A stretch of 64,000 bases of DNA from JAXLVB01 sp046329195 (GCA_046329195.1 JAXLVB010000002.1:1674001-1738000), one strand, 5' to 3'. Counted from the first letter of the stretch, positions 8,157-17,210 are shown. Numbers and translations are program-made. The notes: generated by a model not told the origin, from the sequence alone.

Positions 8157-9974
8157 ATGTCAAAAAAGAACAAAAATCTCCCGAACACCCCAAAACCTTC
8201 TGTTACTAAGCCTGTTTCTCGTCCAGTTGTTAGCAAAACAAAGGCATCTACGCCGCTGATAGCCGTAGAATATGATTATCTATGGGCTTTGGTAACTGCC
8301 CTATTTGCAGGAGCCTTGTACGCCATCACCTTCCGCCACGAATATGTGTTGGACGATGCCGCAGCCATTACCTATAATAATTATGTCCAAGAAGGATTAT
8401 CAGGAATCCCCAAGTTAATGAAAGTGGATTTTTGGTTTTTTATGAACCTCAACTTGGGTTATTATCGTCCATTGTCGCTCATTACCTTTGCCATTGAGCA
8501 ACAGTTTTTTGGAGATGACCCTCACATCCGGCACGTTGGTAATGTCATTTTTTATGCTTTGACTGGCTTTTTCCTTAATTTATTATTGCAACGCTGGTTT
8601 CACAATCGCCACAAGTGGTTTGCGTTGTTAATTGGCCTTCTTTTCATTGCCCATCCTGTCCATACCGAGGTGGTCTCTAACATCAAAAGCCGAGATGAAT
8701 TATTGAGCTTTTTGAACATGACGGCTACTCTGCTGCTTTTCACCACGTATTTGGACACTCGTCAACTCAAATACCTTGGCTGGAGTTGTCTGACTTTTTA
8801 CATGGCCTACCTTTCTAAGGAATCGTCAATTACTACCTTGGGTATTATTCCGCTGATTGCTTATTTTATGCGAGGCGAAAGCATCAAGCAATCGCTAACT
8901 CGACTTTTGCCCTATTTGGGCGTAACGCTCCTTTTCTTTATGCAGAAAATGGCGCTTTTGGGTACTATCAGTGGCAAACCGCCAATGGACCAAATGGTTT
9001 ATCCTTATTTCTTGGACAAAACTCGCTTCGTCTCCATGTTCAAGCAGTTTGCTTACTATATCAAAATTGTGTTGGTGCCACATCCACTCATTTATGATTA
9101 TTCGTACAATCAAATGCCGTCTGGTTCGTTGTCTGACCCTATCACATGGGCTGGTATTGTATTATTTTTGGGCTTAGCATATCTGACTATCAAAGGAATA
9201 CAACAACGGAGCCTCTGGGGTTTTGGCTTGGCCTTGTTTTTTGCGACCTTGCTTCCAGCCCTTGCTTTTACCATTTCGAGAGGGGGTATTATGGCTGAGC
9301 GTTTTCTATATTCGCCTATTCTTGGGTTTTCTATTATTGGCATTTGGGGAATGTTTACTCTCGTCAAATCCAGCAACGTAACGGTTGACAGTTCACAAGA
9401 ATGGTTGAAGGCAAACCTCATCCCTACCAGTATTTTGGGGGCTTTGATAGTAGTCTATAGTATCAAAACGGTTGTTCGAGCCAACGACTGGAAAGATGAA
9501 ATTACCCTTTTTAAAGCAGACGACACCCACACTCAAAACAACTCTAATGCTCGTAAGCACCTCGGAGACAGTATTATCAAATTAGCAATGGCAGAAAAAG
9601 ACCCTGCTAAAAACCAAAAACTTTTTGATGAAGGTGTAACGAACCTCAAAAAATCTATTGGTATTTATCCCATGTACGGAGAAGCCTATTTTGGGCTTGG
9701 ATATGCCTATCATAATGCCCTTAAACCCAACTTCGACTCTGCCAAGTATTACTACAAATTAGCGATTGAACGCACTCCTCGTTTTGTAGTGAGTTACAAC
9801 AACTTAGGGGTAATTTATGAACTTTCAGGGAGGAAAGACTTAGCTTCTTACTGGTACAACATGGCCGTTCGGGTTAATCCAAATTATGAAAACTCTCAAA
9901 AAAACTTAACCCGACTCCGTGCAGAGGGAGTTGATTTCCCTATGTTGCCTGATAGTATTTTGAGAAAATATTAA
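8157..9974 (+). CDS. TMTC-like membrane protein with C-terminal TPRs
   Basis: The 605-residue protein resembles bacterial relatives of the TMTC O-mannosyltransferases (GT-C fold plus tetratricopeptide repeats). After a Lys/Pro-rich cytoplasmic tail, a membrane segment near residue 40 leads to an outer loop with HEYVLDDAAAITYNN, whose paired Asp is where GT-C enzymes keep their catalytic acid. The conserved GYYRPLSLITFAIEQ follows, then about ten membrane segments to residue 450 and three TPR-like units (FDEGVTNLKKSIGIYPMYGE; YYYKLAIERTPRFVVSYNNL; SYWYNMAVRVNPNYENSQ). Glycosyl transfer to proteins is inferred from the family only. I start at the ATG at 8157 because the upstream promoter overlaps the earlier TTG. 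A strong terminator follows. Confidence 0.8.
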   Translation: MSKKNKNLPNTPKPSVTKPVSRPVVSKTKASTPLIAVEYDYLWALVTALFAGALYAITFRHEYVLDDAAAITYNNYVQEGLSGIPKLMKVDFWFFMNLNLGYYRPLSLITFAIEQQFFGDDPHIRHVGNVIFYALTGFFLNLLLQRWFHNRHKWFALLIGLLFIAHPVHTEVVSNIKSRDELLSFLNMTATLLLFTTYLDTRQLKYLGWSCLTFYMAYLSKESSITTLGIIPLIAYFMRGESIKQSLTRLLPYLGVTLLFFMQKMALLGTISGKPPMDQMVYPYFLDKTRFVSMFKQFAYYIKIVLVPHPLIYDYSYNQMPSGSLSDPITWAGIVLFLGLAYLTIKGIQQRSLWGFGLALFFATLLPALAFTISRGGIMAERFLYSPILGFSIIGIWGMFTLVKSSNVTVDSSQEWLKANLIPTSILGALIVVYSIKTVVRANDWKDEITLFKADDTHTQNNSNARKHLGDSIIKLAMAEKDPAKNQKLFDEGVTNLKKSIGIYPMYGEAYFGLGYAYHNALKPNFDSAKYYYKLAIERTPRFVVSYNNLGVIYELSGRKDLASYWYNMAVRVNPNYENSQKNLTRLRAEGVDFPMLPDSILRKY

Positions 9975-9990
9975 AATCACCTACACAAAT

Positions 9991-10031
9991 AAAAAGAGGT
10001 AATGAACAGTTGTAGTTCATTACCTCTTTTT
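9991..10031. terminator. Bidirectional intrinsic terminator
   Basis: A perfect 17-bp stem (AAAAAGAGGTAATGAAC, 9991-10007, with its complement at 10015-10031) and a 7-base loop carry A5 and T-run ends. It lies between the convergent TMTC-like (+) and TPR/TonB-like (-) genes. Confidence 0.9.
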
Positions 10032-10062
10032 TATCGTTGTCCATTCTCTAAAAGTGTCACTT

Positions 10063-11160
10063 TTATTTTTCTGCTTTACTCGCATTAGCACAGTATCGGT
10101 CCACATAAGGCTGAACCCATTTTTGGCCCAAACTCACTAAATAATTCCAATCTTTGCAGGCTTTGTCAAATTGATTAAGCATTTGATAAGACGCTCCTCT
10201 GTTGAAATACGCTTTTATGTAGTTAGGGTCTGCTTCTATCACCTTTGTAAAGATTTCAATAGCGCCTTGGTAATTTTTCTTTATATATTTATCAATTCCT
10301 TCCATAAAAAGGTCTTGAACTTCGCCTTCATTTAACCTTTGTCGGTCAAACTGCTTGCCGTAGGCATATTCATAACGCACCAAACATTTTACAGGATGAT
10401 TGTCCAACTCCGCCGCAATCCATCTGCCTGCTGTATTTTGAATGGCCGAAATAATTTTCTCATTCAGCGACCGATCTGTACTGCTGTTCACTCGAATGTC
10501 TTGTAGTTCACCTTGTTTATTTACAACAAAACTGACTCGAAAGCGTCCATTTTTTGGCTTTTTAAAGGTAAAAAACTCCTCAATTTCAGCATAGGATTGT
10601 CCATATACTTCTTCAAAAACACTCAATTGCATCTGCTCCGCCTTGTATTTGGGGCAAACAAATTGATTCATCTGAAACACAGTATCGGTCAGGCCAGCCC
10701 GCATATAAGGATAGACAAACTTTTCATTGATGAGTTGCGAAAGTGGCTTTTGGCTTTTTATAAAATGAAATCGAGTTAAATCATAGTCTTTCTTGCCAAT
10801 CAATTGGTCATGAATGACCAATTCATCCGAATTAACATATACTAATTTATAGAATAACTCGGTGGCTATCACAATGGTACTGTCTTTTGGCGAAAACTGA
10901 TAATCATACACATATTTGCCATTGGGCGATACCACAGTGGCATGTTTCAATGAATCAAAAGCCATAATCATGTCTTGATTTAGCTCTGAACTGAGTGCTC
11001 GACTCCCATCTTTCATATCCACTTTAGCCAAATACCAAGTACCTTGAAGCACATCTGAATAACGCCGAACTTTGTTTTTGGGTCTGAGTAATTCCTGCGT
11101 TTGGGCATAGCTACCTACCCACATAAAAGTGAAAAACAATAAAAAAATAGATTTAAACAT
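10063..11160 (-). CDS. Secreted protein with TonB-C-like and TPR regions
   Basis: The 365-residue protein is of unknown role. The ATG at 11160 gives a clear signal peptide (MFKSIFLLFFTFMWVGSYAQ, cut after the Ala-Gln region), which argues against the 24-residue longer frame from 11232. A first domain (about 30-130) has SDVLQGTWYLAKVDMKDG, reminiscent of lipocalin-like 'how much does it weigh' folds in Bacteroidota. A TonB C-terminal-like module (about 150-270) contains RFRVSFVVNKQGELQDIRVN and LNEKIISAIQNTAGRW. Two TPR-like helices pairs end the protein (FMEGIDKYIKKNYQGAIEIF; KVIEADPNYIKAYFNRGASY). It is probably periplasmic. No inner-membrane anchor remains after signal cleavage, so it is not a classical TonB energy transducer. 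Confidence 0.75.
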   Translation of the reverse strand: MFKSIFLLFFTFMWVGSYAQTQELLRPKNKVRRYSDVLQGTWYLAKVDMKDGSRALSSELNQDMIMAFDSLKHATVVSPNGKYVYDYQFSPKDSTIVIATELFYKLVYVNSDELVIHDQLIGKKDYDLTRFHFIKSQKPLSQLINEKFVYPYMRAGLTDTVFQMNQFVCPKYKAEQMQLSVFEEVYGQSYAEIEEFFTFKKPKNGRFRVSFVVNKQGELQDIRVNSSTDRSLNEKIISAIQNTAGRWIAAELDNHPVKCLVRYEYAYGKQFDRQRLNEGEVQDLFMEGIDKYIKKNYQGAIEIFTKVIEADPNYIKAYFNRGASYQMLNQFDKACKDWNYLVSLGQKWVQPYVDRYCANASKAEK

Positions 11161-11290
11161 TGGCTGATCTGTATTGGTATGATGTCGAATCTGGGGCAAA
11201 ACCTTGCTCGTCAATTGCCAGAAAAAACGCATAAATATATTTCTATTCGATTTACATTAAAAGTCTATCCTCATTTTCCTTCATTTCAGC

Positions 11291-11298
11291 TAACTTTG
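11291..11298 (+). promoter_or_regulatory. Possible -7 promoter element of pheT
   Basis: TAACTTTG fits the TAnnTTTG element exactly and lies 91 bases before the pheT ATG. No good TTG element is seen about 20 bases upstream, so the call is weak. Confidence 0.33.
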
Positions 11299-11309
11299 CA
11301 GATTAACTG

Positions 11310-11330
11310 ACCAGACCTAATTGGTCTGGT
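11310..11330 (+). promoter_or_regulatory. Palindrome in the pheT leader
   Basis: ACCAGACC / GGTCTGGT form a perfect 8-bp inverted repeat around TAATT. It would sit about 12 bases after the presumed transcription start. There is no T-run, so it is not a terminator; an operator or a leader RNA hairpin affecting phenylalanyl-tRNA synthetase expression is possible. The following bases show no run of Phe codons, so I see no leader peptide. Confidence 0.4.
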
Positions 11331-11388
11331 ATTATCTATGAATGAATCGCTAATTTCGATTCCAACAAAACAGTACAAGCAAGCATAA

Positions 11389-13809
11389 ATGAAAATTTCT
11401 CTTAACTGGCTCAAAGAATACATTGATATTGATGTTTCGCCCGAAGAATTAGGAAAATTATTAACCAGTACTGGTCTTGAAGTAGAGAGTATCGAACCTA
11501 TCGAAGCTGTAAAAGGTGGCCTCAATGGTGTGGTGTTGGGAGAAGTGTTGACTTGTGAGCCCTTTATGGTCAAAGAAAAACAACTCAGTCTTTGTACCGT
11601 TCATATTGGAACCGACGAACCCTCAACCATTGTCTGTGGGGCAGCCAACGTTCGGGCCGGTCAGCGAGTGGTGGTAGCTACCGTAGGTGCTACACTCTAT
11701 CCCGCTGGTGCCGAAGAAGGTTTTACTATTGCCAAACGTAAGGTATATGGCCATCCATCAGAGGGAATGATTTGTGCTGAAGACGAATTAGGTCTAGGTA
11801 CCGACCATAGTGGTATCCTGGTGCTTGATACTGACTTACCTAATGGCACTCCAGCTACCACCTATTTTAATTTAGAACCTGATTATTTAATTGAAATAGG
11901 CCTTACCCCTAATCGAGCCGATGCGGCTTCTCATATTGGCGTGGTGAGGGATTTAGCAGCCGTCTTACATAAATCTATTTGCTGGCCTGATGTATCGGGC
12001 TTTCAGGTAAATTCTAATGAGTACCCCGTCGAATTAATTGTCGAAGACGCCGAAGGTTGTCCTCGATTTTGTGGAGTTACTATTGATGGAGTAGCGATCC
12101 AAGAATCTCCCGAATGGCTCAAAAAAAGATTGTTAACCATCGGACTCCGTCCGATAAACAACGTGGTGGACATCACCAATTTTATCTGCCATGAACTGGG
12201 TCAACCCATGCACGCCTACGATTGGCACGCCCTTGCCGACCAGAAAATTGTAGTCAAAAATGCTAGAGAAGGTCAAAAATTCACCACGTTAGACGGTGTA
12301 GAGCGTACGCTTTCGGCCCATGACCTAATGATTTGCGACGGTCAAAAACCGGTTGGTATTGCTGGGGTGTTTGGAGGGTTTCACTCCGGTATCAAAGAAA
12401 GTACGACTCGTGTTTATTTGGAAGTAGCGTATTTTGACCCAGGTAAAATTCGGAAAACGGCTCAACGTCATGGATTAAAGACTGATGCATCTTTCCGTTT
12501 TGAACGAGGTACTGACCCTAACGCCAAATTGTACACCCTACAACGGGCAACTCTGTTGATTCAAGAGCTTGCAGGCGGTGTTATTGCCTCAGAAGTCACT
12601 GACTTTTACCCCAATCCGATACCTAAAGCGCAGGTCAATGTGACACGGCGCAATATTAATCGCCTAATTGGCAAGGAGTTACCAAAAGAACTCATCAAAG
12701 AAATCCTACAGTCTCTTGATATTGAAGTCGCCGATGAAACTGCCGATGGCTTCACCGCTATTGTAGCTACGTATCGGGTAGATGTGTTGCGTGAAGCCGA
12801 TATTGTAGAAGAAATTTTGAGAATTTATGGCTTTGATAATGTGGAGCTTTCTAGCTCGCTAAGTTCTGATTTCTTAGCAAGTTTTCCCAAAAAAGACAAA
12901 GACAAAACACAGTTCCGCCTTACACAACTGTTAGCAGGAAGTGGTTTTCAAGAGATTTTCAGCAATTCACTTACCAGACCTGCCTATGCCGAGGCAATCA
13001 AGGATGAGCTTTTGGGCGAAAACGTTGAAATCTTGAACAAACTTTCAGAAGATTTAGGCGTACTCAGGCAATCAATGTTGTTTTCGGGCTTAGAAGCGTT
13101 GGCTTACAACATCAACCGTCGTCAGCGTGATTTGAAGTTTTTTGAATTTGGCAAAACGTACCATCTCATCAATGGAAAGTATGTCGAAAAATCACATTTG
13201 GCCTTGTTTATTACCGGAAACACGGCCAACGAAACATGGCAACAAAAAAGTCGTGCTGTCACCTTTCATGATTTGGCATCGGTAGTACAACGGGTACTGG
13301 CCAAAATGAATATTCGGGACGTTGAAACGAAAGAAACCGAAAACAGTACCTTGGCTTATGGTATTAGTTATGTAGTCAATAAAAAAGAAGTCGTTTCGAT
13401 AGGTCTGGTAAAGCCTACCTTAGCAAAACTTTGCGATATTAAGCAACCCGTTTTTTATGCTGATGTGGACTGGGACTACTTGCTTCGCCAGCATCAAGCC
13501 GACGTGGTTTATCAGGAATTGAGCAAGTACCCTGAAGTCCGTCGAGATTTGTCTTTGTTGGTAGATAAGTCGGTTAGTTTCAAGCAAATTCGTGACATCT
13601 CGCAAAAGCATGAACGCAATTTATTGAAAGCCATCAACGTTTTTGATGTTTATGAGGGCGACAACATAGGGGCCGACAAGAAGTCGTATTCAGTGAGTTT
13701 TATTTTGCAGGACTTTACACAAACCTTGACCGATGCGGTTATTGACAAAACCATGCAACGCTTGATGAATGGCTTTGAACGTGAACTCGGTGCTGTGATT
13801 AGAAAGTAA
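11389..13809 (+). CDS. pheT: Phenylalanyl-tRNA synthetase beta subunit
   Basis: The 806-residue protein is the full-length beta chain of the (alpha-beta)2 phenylalanyl-tRNA synthetase. Domain order is normal: N-terminal helix (MKISLNWLKEYIDI), the OB-fold tRNA-binding domain (about 42-155, with IVCGAANVRAGQRVVVA and PSEGMICAEDELGLG), and the B3/B4 editing domain (about 210-390, RPINNVVDITNFICHELGQP). The B5 domain (about 405-475), the catalytic-like core (about 490-690) and the C-terminal FDX-ACB anticodon-binding domain (YPEVRRDLSLLVDKS, about 715-806) follow. pheS is not in the window. The ZapB-like gene begins seven bases after the stop, giving a pheT-zapB-like-zapA run; a pheT-zapA neighbourhood is also known from Firmicutes. 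Confidence 0.97.
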   Translation: MKISLNWLKEYIDIDVSPEELGKLLTSTGLEVESIEPIEAVKGGLNGVVLGEVLTCEPFMVKEKQLSLCTVHIGTDEPSTIVCGAANVRAGQRVVVATVGATLYPAGAEEGFTIAKRKVYGHPSEGMICAEDELGLGTDHSGILVLDTDLPNGTPATTYFNLEPDYLIEIGLTPNRADAASHIGVVRDLAAVLHKSICWPDVSGFQVNSNEYPVELIVEDAEGCPRFCGVTIDGVAIQESPEWLKKRLLTIGLRPINNVVDITNFICHELGQPMHAYDWHALADQKIVVKNAREGQKFTTLDGVERTLSAHDLMICDGQKPVGIAGVFGGFHSGIKESTTRVYLEVAYFDPGKIRKTAQRHGLKTDASFRFERGTDPNAKLYTLQRATLLIQELAGGVIASEVTDFYPNPIPKAQVNVTRRNINRLIGKELPKELIKEILQSLDIEVADETADGFTAIVATYRVDVLREADIVEEILRIYGFDNVELSSSLSSDFLASFPKKDKDKTQFRLTQLLAGSGFQEIFSNSLTRPAYAEAIKDELLGENVEILNKLSEDLGVLRQSMLFSGLEALAYNINRRQRDLKFFEFGKTYHLINGKYVEKSHLALFITGNTANETWQQKSRAVTFHDLASVVQRVLAKMNIRDVETKETENSTLAYGISYVVNKKEVVSIGLVKPTLAKLCDIKQPVFYADVDWDYLLRQHQADVVYQELSKYPEVRRDLSLLVDKSVSFKQIRDISQKHERNLLKAINVFDVYEGDNIGADKKSYSVSFILQDFTQTLTDAVIDKTMQRLMNGFERELGAVIRK

Positions 13810-13816
13810 AAATAGT

Positions 13817-14149
13817 ATGAACGATTTCCGCCAAATAGACAAGCAATTGAGTGACCTTGCGCTTCAACTGGAGCGTTTGGTGGAAGAGCATCGTGCCCAA
13901 AAATACAAAGTCCGAGCGCTGGAACGACAAAATTCTCAACTCGAAGCCGAGAATCAGCAATTGCAATTACAGGTGAAACAATTGCAAAAAAATCAGGCGA
14001 AATTTCAGGAGTATTTTCACAATTCGGATAAAATCACTAAAATTGTCAGCAATAAACTAAAAGAAACAGACCATTTAGCAGAACTAAAAACTCAAGTTGA
14101 TACATACATTCGGGAAATTGAGCGGTGTATTCAGTATCTAAACCAATAA
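13817..14149 (+). CDS. Small coiled-coil protein, ZapB-like
   Basis: The 110-residue protein is almost entirely alpha-helical. A long Gln/Glu/Leu heptad coiled coil spans about residues 5-68 (ERLVEEHRAQKYKVRALERQ onward), followed by a short helical tail (LAELKTQVDTYIREIERCIQ). It has no signal peptide or membrane segment. Its place between pheT and zapA, with 7- and 11-base gaps, suggests a cytoplasmic role with ZapA at the division ring. ZapB is a similar-sized coiled coil, but the resemblance may be only compositional. Function inferred from context. Confidence 0.75.
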   Translation: MNDFRQIDKQLSDLALQLERLVEEHRAQKYKVRALERQNSQLEAENQQLQLQVKQLQKNQAKFQEYFHNSDKITKIVSNKLKETDHLAELKTQVDTYIREIERCIQYLNQ

Positions 14150-14160
14150 AATCGGTCATC

Positions 14161-14466
14161 ATGGAGCAGGAAAAAACAGTGTCCATCTTCTTGAAGATTG
14201 CGGGTTTAGAGCTACCACCCATAGAAGCCTCGCCCGATATGGAAGCCAAGTTGCGTGAGACAAAAAAGACCATTGAGAATTTCGTTATTCAAATCAAAAA
14301 TCAAGATGGTTTTACAGGAGCAAGTTTACTTGAGCGGTTGGCTATGTACGCCGTACATAGCTCCGTAAAAGTGCTTGAACTGGAAGAAGAAAACCAAGAG
14401 TTACGGAAATACTTGTCGCAGCGCCTTAAAAACTTAGAAAGCATCATTCGTGATGCTTCCAACTAA
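14161..14466 (+). CDS. zapA: Cell division protein ZapA
   Basis: The 101-residue protein fits the ZapA family, small FtsZ-associated proteins that cross-link FtsZ filaments at midcell. An N-terminal beta/alpha head (TVSIFLKIAGLELPPIEASP, then MEAKLRETKKTIENFVIQI) is followed by a coiled-coil tail (SSVKVLELEEENQELRKYLS) that mediates dimerisation. I use the ATG at 14161. An earlier ATG at 14125 would overlap the upstream gene and add 12 residues not expected for the family. The gene is the last of the pheT run and is followed by a 326-base gap containing a probable structured RNA, then rny. Confidence 0.88.
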   Translation: MEQEKTVSIFLKIAGLELPPIEASPDMEAKLRETKKTIENFVIQIKNQDGFTGASLLERLAMYAVHSSVKVLELEEENQELRKYLSQRLKNLESIIRDASN

Positions 14467-14560
14467 TAATCAACTGGTTACAATTTGGTTTTTACGTCAA
14501 AACACTCGGTGCAGTTGAGTCAGTGCTTGTTGAGCGTATCAGTGTTTTGCGTTTCGCATA

Positions 14561-14698
14561 AACAAGTTAGCGTTGCGTGAGATAAAGTCAGTGGTTGAGC
14601 CACAAACGCTAAAATGAAGAAAAAAGTAGTTCGCACTGAAGTGTGTTTCATCGTAGATAAGATTATCTAAACTACATTTTTCATTTTGGCTACTTGTT
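14561..14698 (+). ncRNA. Structured RNA candidate between zapA and rny
   Basis: The 326-base gap contains a coherent set of nested stems. An outer helix AACAAGT (14561-14567) pairs with ACTTGTT (14692-14698). Inside, TAGCGTT (14568-14574) pairs with AACGCTA (14605-14611) around a GTGG/CCAC hairpin (14591-14603). A second arm starts with AAATGAA (14612-14618) against TTCATTT (14680-14686) and GTAGTT (14626-14631) against AACTAC (14670-14675). It forks into CGCAC-TGAA-GTGTG (14632-14645) and TAGATA-AGAT-TATCTA (14654-14669). A further AACACT/AGTGTT pair lies upstream (14501-14506/14541-14546). A gap after zapA is where 6S RNA lies in enterobacteria, so a 6S-type RNA is one possibility; an rny leader is the other. 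The branched shape is not the classical 6S rod, so I leave it unnamed. Confidence 0.5.
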
Positions 14699-14792
14699 CA
14701 CATACACCTTTCATGGCGCCTTACCAAGTTGCATTCTTTTGCTAAATAATTGGCCTGTTTTAACCATTCACACTATAAAAAGATAGGTTAAA

Positions 14793-16385
14793 ATGACCAC
14801 AACTTCCCTGATTATCACCATCATAACCGACATACTGGGTGTGGTGATAGGCTTGTTTTTAGCTCGTTTCCTTTTCCAAAAATCCCGAAAACAGCAAGAA
14901 GAAGATGCTCATATTCGAGCTTCGGAGATTATTAAAAATGCCGAAGAAAAAGCCGAAACGCTAAAGCAACAGCGTATGCTTGAAGCTAAGGAACGTTTCT
15001 TGAAGCTGAAAAGTGAATTTGAAGAAGATTCGAACCGTAAAAAGCAAGTTATTCTTCAGAACGAGCAAAAAGTACGAGAAGGCGAAAACCGCATTAAGGA
15101 ACGAGAACGACAACTTTCGCAACAACAAGAGCAAACCAAGCGCAAAGAAGACGAGCTGGATAAACTCAAAAATCAGCTTTCGCAACAAACCGAAGTAGCG
15201 AACCGCAAACGAGAAGAAGCCGAAAAAATGTTGGCTTCGCAAGTACAAGCGCTCGAAAAAATTGCCAGCCTTACCGCCGAAGAAGCCCGTCAACAATTGA
15301 TTGATGCCCTCCGTGCCGACGCCGAAAGTAGAGCTTCTGCTTTTGTAAAAAGTACCGTTGAAGAGGCTAAACTTACCGCTACGAAAGAAGCGAAGAAAAT
15401 CATCATCGAGACGATTCAACGAACCGCTGCCGAGCAAGCCATTGAAAACTGTGTGTCGGTATTCAATATTGAATCAGACGATGTGAAAGGCAAAATCATC
15501 GGTCGAGAAGGACGCAATATTCGTGCGCTGGAGTCGGCAACTGGTGTCGAAATCATCGTGGATGATACACCTGAGGCTATTGTTATTTCTGGATTTGATC
15601 CAGTACGTCGTGAAATCGCCCGTTTGTCGTTGCATCGCTTGGTGCAAGATGGTCGGATTCACCCAGCCCGTATTGAAGAGGTCGTAGCCAAAACTAAGAA
15701 AAATATCGAAGACGAAATTGTCGAAATCGGTGAGCGTACGGCCATTGATTTAGGCATTCATGGCCTCCATCCCGAGTTGATTCGGATGGTGGGTCGGATG
15801 CGCTTCCGCTCGTCGTATGGTCAGAACTTGCTGCAACACTCTCGTGAAGTAGCCAAATTGTGTGCTACGATGGCCGCAGAGTTGGGTTTAAATGCCAAAC
15901 TGGCCAAACGAGCAGGACTTTTGCACGACATCGGCAAAGTATGGCACGAAGAACAGGAACTTCCACACGCCTTGTTAGGGATGCAATTGGCCGAGAAATA
16001 CAAAGAAAACCCAGAAGTTTGTAATGCGATTGGTGCACACCACGACGAAATTGAAATGAAATATTTGATTTCACCAATTATTCAGGTTTGTGATGCCATC
16101 AGCGGCTCACGCCCAGGTGCTCGTCGTGAAATGATGGAAAGCTACATGCAACGCCTCAAAGAACTCGAAGCATTGGCTATGGGCTTCAATGGGGTATCGA
16201 AATGCTTTGCGATTCAGGCAGGCAGGGAGTTACGGGTGATTGTGGATTCTGATAACGTAACCGACGACAAGGCAAGCCAATTGTCATACGATATTTCGCA
16301 AAAAATTGAAAAAGACATGCAGTATCCAGGCCAAATCAAAGTAACGGTAATTCGTGAAATGCGTTCGGTATCTTATGCCAAATAA
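14793..16385 (+). CDS. rny: Ribonuclease Y
   Basis: The 530-residue protein is the membrane-anchored endoribonuclease that starts mRNA decay in many bacteria. A single N-terminal membrane segment (about residues 4-26) leads into a long charged coiled coil (about 30-200). The KH RNA-binding domain follows (about 215-280, VKGKIIGREGRNIRALESAT), then the HD domain (about 330-430) with its catalytic pair at H378-D379 in GLLHDIGK and a downstream HHDE. The C-terminal region (VIVDSDNVTDDKASQLSYDI) is typical. The length matches the family. It is separated from zapA by the structured region above, and a terminator lies about 100 bases after the stop. Confidence 0.97.
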   Translation: MTTTSLIITIITDILGVVIGLFLARFLFQKSRKQQEEDAHIRASEIIKNAEEKAETLKQQRMLEAKERFLKLKSEFEEDSNRKKQVILQNEQKVREGENRIKERERQLSQQQEQTKRKEDELDKLKNQLSQQTEVANRKREEAEKMLASQVQALEKIASLTAEEARQQLIDALRADAESRASAFVKSTVEEAKLTATKEAKKIIIETIQRTAAEQAIENCVSVFNIESDDVKGKIIGREGRNIRALESATGVEIIVDDTPEAIVISGFDPVRREIARLSLHRLVQDGRIHPARIEEVVAKTKKNIEDEIVEIGERTAIDLGIHGLHPELIRMVGRMRFRSSYGQNLLQHSREVAKLCATMAAELGLNAKLAKRAGLLHDIGKVWHEEQELPHALLGMQLAEKYKENPEVCNAIGAHHDEIEMKYLISPIIQVCDAISGSRPGARREMMESYMQRLKELEALAMGFNGVSKCFAIQAGRELRVIVDSDNVTDDKASQLSYDISQKIEKDMQYPGQIKVTVIREMRSVSYAK

Positions 16386-16487
16386 CAGTATTCGTTATCA
16401 CTTTAAAGGGAGTGGTTTGGCAGAAAAAAGCAAAAAGTAGGGTACAACTTTGAGCAAAACTTCTCCCAAATGGCTTCTTGACATAAT

Positions 16488-16525
16488 AAAAACGCTCCGA
16501 TGTTGGTACATTCGGAGCGTTTTTA
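16488..16525. terminator. Intrinsic terminator after rny
   Basis: A 13-bp stem, AAAAACGCTCCGA (16488-16500) with TCGGAGCGTTTTT (16512-16524), closes an 11-base loop and ends in T5. It ends 29 bases before the lipoprotein ATG. Confidence 0.88.
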
Positions 16526-16553
16526 GTAGCTTTCGACAAAATATGCCTGACTG

Positions 16554-17210
16554 ATGAATAAGTTAGTAATTTGTCTGCTTGTACTTGGAATTTTGATAGG
16601 CTGCCAGACTCGTAAAAACGAAAATACAAAAGGCCAGCCAGTGGGCGATGCTTTGTATTTGGAAGATTTGCTCAATGTAAAAAACCATGAAGAACTCGTT
16701 CAGCGCTTTGGGGCAGCCAATGTAAAAAAAGACACCATGATTCCTGGCCCCGAGGGCACTACGCTCAAAGGCACCTTACTATTCCCAGGTACCGACGACG
16801 AAGTAGAAGTTTATTGGGCCAATGACTCTACCTATGAGTCGCTTCGCAATGCTCGTATTTTAGCCAAATTCAACAATAGCGAAACACCGACCTTTACTAC
16901 TCGTTGGCAAAGCCGCAGTGGATTAAAACTGGGCCTAAACTTGGCTCAAGTACTAGAATTGAATGAGAAAGACTTTTTACTTTCGGGCTTGGGTTGGGAC
17001 TATGGCGGCTATGTAAGCGACTGGCAAAAAGGAAAATTAGACGAAAAACAGCTTCAAGCTCGTTTTATAGAACAAGGTAACAATCAACTGACCGAAGCCG
17101 AATCTTCCACCATTATGGGTGACCAATCGGTGAGTTCATCGGCACCTGCTCTCAAAAAGATTACGTTGGTGGTTTCTGAAGTCGGCGTTTATGTACCTTC
17201 AAAAGAATAA
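16554..17210 (+). CDS. Hypothetical lipoprotein
   Basis: The 218-residue protein has a type II signal peptide: MNKLVICLLVLGILIGCQT, with the lipobox LIGC and lipidation at Cys17. Asp or other retention signals are not obvious at +2 (Gln), so outer-membrane sorting is possible. The mature part is mixed alpha/beta, with an N-terminal block LLNVKNHEELVQRFGAANVK resembling the start of modules that monitor ligand or curvature in secreted proteins, but I do not recognise a domain. A Ser/Ala-rich stretch precedes the C-terminus (DQSVSSSAPALKKITLVVSE). It stands alone between two terminators, the downstream one lying inside the convergent mazG-like gene. Confidence 0.8.
   Translation: MNKLVICLLVLGILIGCQTRKNENTKGQPVGDALYLEDLLNVKNHEELVQRFGAANVKKDTMIPGPEGTTLKGTLLFPGTDDEVEVYWANDSTYESLRNARILAKFNNSETPTFTTRWQSRSGLKLGLNLAQVLELNEKDFLLSGLGWDYGGYVSDWQKGKLDEKQLQARFIEQGNNQLTEAESSTIMGDQSVSSSAPALKKITLVVSEVGVYVPSKE

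Noticed and set aside
10063..11160. Classical TonB energy transducer
   Set aside because: The N-terminus is a cleavable signal peptide and no membrane anchor or Pro-rich linker follows, so only the C-terminal-like module is shared.
11161..11232. 24-residue extension of the TPR/TonB-like protein
   Set aside because: It would place 24 residues before a clear signal peptide; the ATG at 11160 fits secretion.
13817..14149. Firm naming of the small coiled-coil gene as zapB
   Set aside because: The match rests on size, coiled-coil composition and position only.
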